Source: JBCBKP01 sp038521625
GTDB taxonomy: Bacteria > Planctomycetota > Phycisphaerae > Phycisphaerales > UBA1924
Assembly (NCBI GenBank): GCA_038521625.1
Contig: JBCBKP010000025.1
Coordinates: 1-47,652 of the forward strand
Direction: 5' to 3'
DNA length: 47,652 nt
This document shows positions 42,145-47,652 of the stretch, in pieces. Below the pieces are notes generated by a model, which saw only the letters and a list, made by a program, of their open reading frames with translations, was not told the DNA's origin and searched no databases. A program made the position numbers and the translations under genes. Every line of letters begins with the position of its first letter. The stretch's first letter is position 1.

Positions 42145-43460
42145 TCGACCCGCAGGACGTCGTCGCGATCATCCCCGCGCGGGGCGGATCGAAGGGCGTG
42201 CCCCGGAAGAACCTGCGCCGGATCGGCGGCGTCCCGCTGATCTCCTACGCGATCGAGAACGGCCTCCGCGCCGAGACGGTGGGGCGCGTCATCGTGTCGA
42301 GCGATGACGACGAGATCCGTGAGGCAGCGATCGATGCGGGGGCCGAGGCCCCCTTCGTTCGCCCGGCCAGTCTGGCGACGGACAACGCCGTCGATCTCCC
42401 GGTCATCTTGCACGCCGTCGATTGGCTCGAGCACGATTCCGGCCGCCGTCCGAAGGTCGTCGTTCAGCTCCGGCCGACGACGCCGCTCAGGCCCGAAGGT
42501 CTGGTGGACGAAGCCGTCCGCCGGCTCATCGCGGACCCCGAGGCCGATTGCGTGCGCGGCGTCTCGGCGCCGGAGACCACGCCGTACAAGATGTGGCGGC
42601 GGTCTGCCGATGGCTCGCTCTCGCCGCTGCTGGCGGGCGAGTTCGTCGAGCCATACAACATGCCGCGCCAGGAACTCCCCGAGGTCTGGCGGCAGACGGG
42701 GCACGTCGACGCGATCCGTGTCCGCACAATCGACGAGCAGCGCTCGTTGACGGGCCGGCGTGTGCTGCCGATCGAGATCCCGGAGCGATTCGGCATCGAC
42801 ATCGACAGCGAATCCGACCTCGAGCACGCCGCCTTCGCGATCACTCGACTAGGGGATGAGGTCGTGCGCCCCGGCGTTCGCCCGCCGTCGTCTCCAGATC
42901 TCGTCGTGCTCGATTTCGATGGCGTGCTCACCGACAACCGTGTCTTTGTCGACCGCGACGGGCTGGAGACGGTCGCATGCTCGCGCGCCGATGGGCTCGG
43001 CGTCGCGATGATCCGAAAGGCCGGGATCACGATCGCGGTTCTGAGCAGCGAGCGAGATCCGGTCGTCGCCGCTCGATGCGAGAAGCTCGCGATCCCGTGC
43101 TTCCAGGGCGTTGCCGACAAGGGTGACGCGCTCCGTCAGATCTGCAGGTCGCACGGGGCGAAGCCCGATCGAGTGGTGTACATCGGGAACGATCTCAACG
43201 ATCTTCCCGCGTTCGAGGTGGTCGGGTGGCCGGTCGCTGTGGCCGACGCAGCCGAAGAGGTCCGGCGCCGCGCGCGATGGGTTCTTGCGTCGGCGGGGGG
43301 GCACGGCGCCGTCCGCGAGCTCGCAGGACAGATGCTCGGGAGCGCGGCGGAGGCACTCGGGCGCGAGACGGAAGCTCGCGCCGCATCGGACGACGGTCAG
43401 AGCGGGTGCCTCGTGCACCTTCCGGCGCGAAGGGCGACGGGGAAAGGGGCCGCCGCGTGA
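42138..43460 (+). CDS. neuA: CMP-nonulosonate synthetase fused to HAD phosphatase
   Basis: A 440-residue two-domain enzyme. Residues 1-235 are a cytidylyltransferase (A-I-I-P-A-R-G-G-S-K-G-V-P-R-K-N, then Q-L-R-P-T-T-P-L-R) that would activate a sialic-acid-like sugar with CTP. Residues ~250-410 are a KdsC-type HAD phosphatase (D-F-D-G-V-L-T-D-N with D259 and D261; G-N-D-L-N-D near 351-355). The layout recalls animal CMP-sialate synthetases, which also carry a HAD-like C-terminal domain. ATG 42138 was chosen because GGGGG lies 9 bases upstream; ATG 42129 is too close. The stop overlaps the NeuB start (GTGA). Confidence 0.9.
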   Translation: MVIDPQDVVAIIPARGGSKGVPRKNLRRIGGVPLISYAIENGLRAETVGRVIVSSDDDEIREAAIDAGAEAPFVRPASLATDNAVDLPVILHAVDWLEHDSGRRPKVVVQLRPTTPLRPEGLVDEAVRRLIADPEADCVRGVSAPETTPYKMWRRSADGSLSPLLAGEFVEPYNMPRQELPEVWRQTGHVDAIRVRTIDEQRSLTGRRVLPIEIPERFGIDIDSESDLEHAAFAITRLGDEVVRPGVRPPSSPDLVVLDFDGVLTDNRVFVDRDGLETVACSRADGLGVAMIRKAGITIAVLSSERDPVVAARCEKLAIPCFQGVADKGDALRQICRSHGAKPDRVVYIGNDLNDLPAFEVVGWPVAVADAAEEVRRRARWVLASAGGHGAVRELAGQMLGSAAEALGRETEARAASDDGQSGCLVHLPARRATGKGAAA

Positions 43461-44389
43461 GCACGAAGAAGGTCACGGACGTCGTTCTCGGAGACCGAGC
43501 CGTTGGGCACGTGCGCCCGACCTACGTGATCGCCGAGATCGGCATCAATCACAATGGATCGGTCGAGACGGCGAAGCAACTGATCGACGTCGCGCAGGCC
43601 GCCGGCTGCGACTGCGTGAAGTTCCAGAAGCGCACGCCCGAGATCTGCACGCCCCGACACATGTGGGAACGCATGCGTGAGACGCCCTGGGGCTACATCA
43701 GCTACATCGAGTACCGCCGGCGCATCGAGTTCGGTGAGTCTCAGTTCAGTCAGATCGACGAGCACTGCCGGCAGTCGGGCATCCACTGGACGGCATCGGT
43801 ATGGGACGAGCAGTCCGCCGAGTTCATGAAACGCTACAAGCCGCCGTTCGTGAAGATCCCGTCGGCGATGCTCACGAATTCCGGCCTGCTCATGGCGGCG
43901 CGGGACGTGGGCGCCCCGATCATGATCTCGACCGGCATGTCCACCATGGACGAGATCACTCGGGCCGTCGGGATCGCCGGCGCGGCGGACCTCCTCGTCG
44001 CCCATGCGACTTCGACGTATCCTTGCCCCCGCGAAGAGCTGAATCTCCGCGTGATCAATGACTTGAGACGTCGCTTCGACTGCCCGATCGGCTACTCCGG
44101 GCACGAGACAGGGCTCGCGACCACGGTCGCCGCGGTGGCACTGGGCGCATGCTTCGTCGAACGCCACGTCACCCTCGATCGTTCCATGTGGGGCTCGGAT
44201 CAGGCGGCCTCGATTGAGCCAAGCGGGCTCGCGCGCCTCGTGAAGGACATCCGAAACGTCGAGGGGGCCCTCGGGGACGGCGTCAAGCGGGTGTACGAGT
44301 CGGAGCGGACCGCGCGCGAGAGACTCCGTCCGACACCCACCATCGAGGTTCGTCCGACGACAATCACCGGCACCCACGCCGCGGCATGA
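43457..44389 (+). CDS. neuB: NeuB-family nonulosonate synthase lacking SAF domain
   Basis: A 310-residue PEP-dependent condensing enzyme of the sialic-acid synthase family, joining PEP to an N-acyl-hexosamine-type sugar. Motifs: I-A-E-I-G-I-N-H-N-G (start of barrel), K-F-Q-K-R-T-P-E, I-S-T-G-M-S-T-M-D-E, G-Y-S-G-H-E and E-R-H-V-T-L-D-R-S-M-W-G-S-D. Usual NeuB is ~340-350 residues with a C-terminal antifreeze-like SAF domain that closes the active site of the partner subunit; here the protein ends about 30-40 residues after the barrel, so the SAF domain is missing. GTG 43457 overlaps the neuA stop. Confidence 0.9.
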   Translation: MSTKKVTDVVLGDRAVGHVRPTYVIAEIGINHNGSVETAKQLIDVAQAAGCDCVKFQKRTPEICTPRHMWERMRETPWGYISYIEYRRRIEFGESQFSQIDEHCRQSGIHWTASVWDEQSAEFMKRYKPPFVKIPSAMLTNSGLLMAARDVGAPIMISTGMSTMDEITRAVGIAGAADLLVAHATSTYPCPREELNLRVINDLRRRFDCPIGYSGHETGLATTVAAVALGACFVERHVTLDRSMWGSDQAASIEPSGLARLVKDIRNVEGALGDGVKRVYESERTARERLRPTPTIEVRPTTITGTHAAA

Positions 44390-45171
44390 TCACCGGCATC
44401 GACCCATTCAGCCCCGCCGAGGCCTGGCACTTCGGTGTCCTCGGCATTGTCGATCCGAGAGAGCCGGGCAAGCTGCGCGGATACTTCGACTTCATCCGTG
44501 AGCATCACGACTCGATAGAGGGCGACATTCTTGAGGCCGGCGTCTTCCGCGGCGCATCCCTGCTCGCGACCGCACTGCTGCTCCGTGAGCTAGGTTCGCC
44601 GAAGAAGGTCGTGGGCTTCGACTCATTCTGCGGGTTCCCGCGCTATCACGCGAACGACGATCTCGATCGATTCGATGAGCTCGCAGCCGCGGGGCAGATC
44701 ACCCCCGAACATCTCGAGGCCGTCCGATTGAACCGGCGCCTGCGGTCCGCCCTCGAGGGGGCCGAGGTTCAGCCCGCGACCATCTCGAGCAGCGGCAGCT
44801 TCGACCAGGCGCCGCGCCGGCTTCTCGAGACCAAGATCGAGATCCTCGGCCTCGACAACATCGAGCTCGTTGAGGGCGACTTCGCTGAGACGATGGCGGG
44901 AGACCGCCGGCGATTCGCCGCGGCGTTGATCGACTGCGACCTCTATGAATCGCATCGTGTCGTGCTCGAATACCTCTGGCCGAGGCTCTCGGCGGGTGGG
45001 TATGTCTTCCTCGACGAGTACTACTCGCTCAAATTTCCGGGTGCACGCATCGCGATCGATGAGTTCTGCGGTCTGGCCGATGTCCGGCCGAGCATGCACG
45101 AGAATCGGCCGCGCCAGTTCGAACGGTGGCACATCAGCAAGCCTGCGCATCAGTCAAGAGGAGAGTCCTGA
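44386..45171 (+). CDS. TylF/MycF-type O-methyltransferase
   Basis: A 261-residue SAM-dependent methyltransferase of the macrocin-O-methyltransferase (TylF) family, which methylates sugar hydroxyls. Recognised by I-L-E-A-G-V-F-R-G-A-S-L-L (SAM), V-V-G-F-D-S-F-C-G-F-P, I-D-C-D-L-Y-E-S (metal/SAM) and F-L-D-E-Y-Y-S. It starts ATG overlapping the neuB stop (ATGA). Likely target: a hydroxyl of the locus sugar or glycan. Confidence 0.88.
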   Translation: MITGIDPFSPAEAWHFGVLGIVDPREPGKLRGYFDFIREHHDSIEGDILEAGVFRGASLLATALLLRELGSPKKVVGFDSFCGFPRYHANDDLDRFDELAAAGQITPEHLEAVRLNRRLRSALEGAEVQPATISSSGSFDQAPRRLLETKIEILGLDNIELVEGDFAETMAGDRRRFAAALIDCDLYESHRVVLEYLWPRLSAGGYVFLDEYYSLKFPGARIAIDEFCGLADVRPSMHENRPRQFERWHISKPAHQSRGES

Positions 45172-45173
45172 GC

Positions 45174-46124
45174 ATGTCGTGGCGAAGTTCGAAGGTCCTC
45201 GTGACCGGTGGGAGCGGATTCGTCGGCCGCTGGCTCATGCGAAGGCTTGCCGCCGAGGGGGCGGATCTCGTGAACGTCGATCGGCTCGAGCCGGACGGGG
45301 CGCCATCGGGTGGGTTCATCGCGAGCCAGCTGGACGAGCCCGCCGCGTTCGCGTCGATCATCGACGAGGTCCGGCCGCAGATCGTCATCCATCTCGCCGG
45401 TCAGGCGGGGGTCGCGACATGCCACAAGAACCCCGTCGAGGCTTACTCGGCAAACGTGACCGCGACGATGGTCCTCCTGGAGGGGATTAGGACAGCACGG
45501 TTCGGGGGTGTCGAGGCGATCACGGCGACGTCGTCGAATCACGTCTACGGCGATCAAGACGGCGTCAGCATCGAAGCGAGCCCGCTTAACGGCCTGGGCA
45601 CGTACGCCGCCACCAAGGCCTGCAGTGACGTCCTGTGCCGCTGCTACGCGCACGAGTACGGGATCCCCGTGACCGTCGCCCGGATCACCAATTCCTTCGG
45701 CGGCGACGACCCGCACGCAACGCACATCGTGACAGCCACGGTGCTCAGCTGCCTGCGAGGCGAGACCCCGATCATCAAGGGGTCCGGGCGCGACACGAAG
45801 TCGTTCATGCACATCGAGGACACCGTCGACGGGATCCTCGCGCTCGCGGAGAGATCGCGGACCGATCGGGGTCTCGACGGCGCCGCGTTCAACATCGTTC
45901 CCGAGGTCCCGACGACGGTGTACGAGCTGGTCGGCAGGATCATGAGGATCGTCGGTCTCGAAGGAGAACCGGTCGTCGAGCGTCCCGATGCGCACGCCGA
46001 GATCGAGCATCTGTCGGCCGCGGCCGCTCGCGATCGTCTCGGCTGGACCTCTTCGCGAACCCTGGACCAGGCGATCGAAGAGACGGTCGCCTGGTACCGA
46101 CAGCACGAAACAGTCGCGGCCTGA
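45174..46124 (+). CDS. NAD-dependent sugar epimerase/dehydratase
   Basis: A 316-residue extended-SDR enzyme: T-G-G-S-G-F-V-G near the N-terminus, S-S-N-H-V-Y-G, and catalytic Y144/K148 in T-Y-A-A-T-K. R-I-T-N-S-F-G and M-H-I-E-D-T-V-D-G complete the family pattern. It resembles CDP-glucose or GDP-mannose 4,6-dehydratases and UDP-sugar epimerases; the nucleotide is not decided. ATG 45174 has aagaggagag upstream. It lies 2 bases from the methyltransferase stop. Confidence 0.9.
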   Translation: MSWRSSKVLVTGGSGFVGRWLMRRLAAEGADLVNVDRLEPDGAPSGGFIASQLDEPAAFASIIDEVRPQIVIHLAGQAGVATCHKNPVEAYSANVTATMVLLEGIRTARFGGVEAITATSSNHVYGDQDGVSIEASPLNGLGTYAATKACSDVLCRCYAHEYGIPVTVARITNSFGGDDPHATHIVTATVLSCLRGETPIIKGSGRDTKSFMHIEDTVDGILALAERSRTDRGLDGAAFNIVPEVPTTVYELVGRIMRIVGLEGEPVVERPDAHAEIEHLSAAAARDRLGWTSSRTLDQAIEETVAWYRQHETVAA

Positions 46125-46134
46125 CCCTGTTCCA

Positions 46135-47610
46135 GTGCCTCCGCCGCCGACCATCCTGGTCACGATGCCGCACCATTTCTGCGTGCGGAACATCCTCTAC
46201 ACCAAGGTTGTCGAGGCCATGGCGGCGCGTGAGGGCGTCGAATGGGTGCTTCTCGGCTTCAACGCATCCGATGAGGAGCGGGTCCGATCACTCGGGTTCC
46301 CGAACGTCATCTTCGAGCGTATCCGGTGTCGCGTCTCTGAGCGCCGTTTCACCCAAGCGATCCAGCGGTGGTTCCGGCGCGTCGACGAGACGTACCTCTA
46401 CAACGCCCTTGTCTATCGCTTCCTCGCGAAGGAGCGTCTCTTCGCGCTCACTAGCCGCCGGGCGATGAGCCGGGCTCAGCAGTCCCTCGAGCGCCAGTAC
46501 AGCAACTTCGCGCGATCCTGGATCGGTTCGCCCGCCCCAGAATCCGACACGCTCTACCGGGCACTCTCCGCGATCCGTCATGCATCGACGCGGCTGCAGC
46601 GCAGCGTGTGGGTCGATTCGCTCTTCGAGCGGTACCGGCCGAGCCTCGTCGTGCACGCGCGCACGCACTCGCCGCACAACCTCGCCTTCAGCACGGAAGC
46701 TCGCCGTCGCGGGATCCGAGTCGCGGGGATCGTCTCCTCATGGGATCATCCAACCACGAAGGGATTCGTCCCGCCCGGCCACGACGCGCTGCTGGTGGGA
46801 TCGAAGGCGATGTCCGATCAGCTGTGCGGGCTCCACGGGGTCCCGCGTGACGAGGTCATCAACACCGGGCACGCCTTCTTCGACACGCTTCATGACGCCG
46901 GAGAGGCAGAGTCGTTCGAGATCCGAGATCAACTCGGAGTCAGCAAGGACGACCCGCTCCTCCTGCTCTGCACCAACGCCGTCACGCTCAAGGCCCACGA
47001 ACCGGCCGCGGCACGCGCGCTCGCCCGCGAGGTCGCCTCCAACCGATTCGGGCCGAGCGCCAAGCTCATCGTCCGGACGCATCCGCAGGACCCGGATGCG
47101 GAGAGGGAGTTCGGCGGGCTGCGGGGCGACCGCGTACGCGTTCTGCACGCCTCGGCGTTCGGGTACCGAGACAACGCGGGCGCGCCGGGTGCGACCGACG
47201 ATGGCCGGACGATCGCCGGGCTGCTTCGGGCCGCCTCCGTCGTGATCAACAGCCGGAGCAGCATCACGCTCGATGCGATCGCCTGCGACACGCCCGTCAT
47301 CAACCTTGGCTACGACGCGGCGCAGCCCGAACGCGTGGCCGACTCGGTCAGGCAACGGTATCGCATCGAGTTCTTTGAGCCTCTGGTCCGTACCGGCGCC
47401 ACGCCGCTCGCTCGGTCTGAGGCCGAACTCCTCCGCCAGATCGATCGATACCTCGAGGATCCGACTCTCGACCGGCTCGAGCGCGCGGCGGCCCGTCGCG
47501 ATCATGTGGAGCCGTTCGACGGGAGAGCCGGCGAACGGATCGTAGATACGGCCATCCGGTTGGCCGGGGCTCAGGCGGAGAGCCTTCTGCCTTTCGTCGC
47601 CGAGAGGTGA
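46135..47610 (+). CDS. Glycosyltransferase (GT-B fold)
   Basis: A 491-residue GT-B-type transferase. The first strand is I-L-V-T-M-P-H-H-F-C-V-R-N; the middle has V-V-H-A-R-T-H-S-P-H and I-V-S-S-W-D-H-P; the donor region ends with R-T-H-P-Q-D-P-D, S-S-I-T-L-D-A-I-A-C-D-T-P-V-I-N-L and a closing D-G-R-A-G-E-R-I-V-D. GTG 46135 includes the whole first strand; ATG 46165 would cut it. The next gene starts 4 bases after the stop. Sugar specificity is unknown. Confidence 0.82.
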   Translation: MPPPPTILVTMPHHFCVRNILYTKVVEAMAAREGVEWVLLGFNASDEERVRSLGFPNVIFERIRCRVSERRFTQAIQRWFRRVDETYLYNALVYRFLAKERLFALTSRRAMSRAQQSLERQYSNFARSWIGSPAPESDTLYRALSAIRHASTRLQRSVWVDSLFERYRPSLVVHARTHSPHNLAFSTEARRRGIRVAGIVSSWDHPTTKGFVPPGHDALLVGSKAMSDQLCGLHGVPRDEVINTGHAFFDTLHDAGEAESFEIRDQLGVSKDDPLLLLCTNAVTLKAHEPAAARALAREVASNRFGPSAKLIVRTHPQDPDAEREFGGLRGDRVRVLHASAFGYRDNAGAPGATDDGRTIAGLLRAASVVINSRSSITLDAIACDTPVINLGYDAAQPERVADSVRQRYRIEFFEPLVRTGATPLARSEAELLRQIDRYLEDPTLDRLERAAARRDHVEPFDGRAGERIVDTAIRLAGAQAESLLPFVAER

Positions 47611-47613
47611 CGG

Positions 47614-47652
47614 ATGGGTTCACGGCTCGCTCCTCGTGTCTGCTACGCCGCG
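47614..47652 (+). CDS. Start of a further glycan-locus gene (cut by window end)
   Basis: ATG 47614, with gagagg eight bases upstream and four bases after the glycosyltransferase stop, opens M-G-S-R-L-A-P-R-V-C-Y-A-A and runs off the end. R-V-C-Y-A-A looks like a first beta strand. No family can be assigned. Confidence 0.5.
   Translation, partial: MGSRLAPRVCYAA

Overview
The window is high-GC bacterial DNA whose gene content points to the Planctomycetota, most likely the Phycisphaerales. The evidence is: two secreted proteins ending in a GC-type dockerin-like tail (last residues D-L-G-C-P); a DUF1501/DUF1800 gene pair; an ECF sigma factor of the Rhodopirellula type coupled to a transmembrane Ser/Thr kinase; and many NAD, PEP and surface-glycan genes with GC-rich third codon positions. 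This placement is inferred from family content, not from a marker gene.

Layout. 0-1 kb: the tail of an unknown gene and a voltage-gated K+ channel. 1.07-6.33 kb: a compact four-gene operon (class III aminotransferase, astA, astD, agmatinase-type ureohydrolase) that looks like an arginine succinyltransferase route in which the usual succinylarginine dihydrolase (AstB) is absent and a ureohydrolase is present. 6.3-12 kb: housekeeping genes (a coiled-coil membrane protein, tilS, an ECF sigma factor, SCO1/SenC and heme O synthase for cytochrome oxidase assembly, tRNA-Arg). 12-14.7 kb: sigma factor plus kinase signalling pair. 14.7-25 kb: large exported proteins (a Tat-exported DUF1501 protein, a DUF1800 protein with dockerin and PKD domains, a 1328-residue protein with six ~185-residue repeats, and a metzincin-like protease). 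25-28.8 kb: a pyruvate-kinase-like protein divergent from GTP-dependent PEP carboxykinase, two enzymes of the PEP node. 28.9-31.1 kb: a START-like protein, then a lower-GC patch with mobile-element debris and an HNH-type protein, bounded by the initiator tRNA and a clear intrinsic terminator.

31.3-47.65 kb is a surface-glycan locus. A minus-strand set (2-hydroxyacid dehydrogenase, CMP-sugar-synthetase-like protein, DUF115 glycosyltransferase-like protein) faces away from a plus-strand set that becomes a tightly overlapping operon: kdsB-like, methyltransferase, Gfo/Idh/MocA oxidoreductase, SDR, a CMP-nonulosonate synthetase fused to a HAD phosphatase, a short NeuB, a TylF-type methyltransferase, a sugar epimerase, a glycosyltransferase and a further gene cut by the window end. 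Together they could make, activate, decorate and transfer one or more nonulosonic (sialic-acid-like) sugars. The sugar and the acceptor are not decided by the sequence.

The observations most worth follow-up are the arginine operon variant, the nonulosonate locus with its unusual enzyme architectures, the truncated pyruvate-kinase-like enzyme beside PEPCK, and the dockerin-tagged exported proteins.
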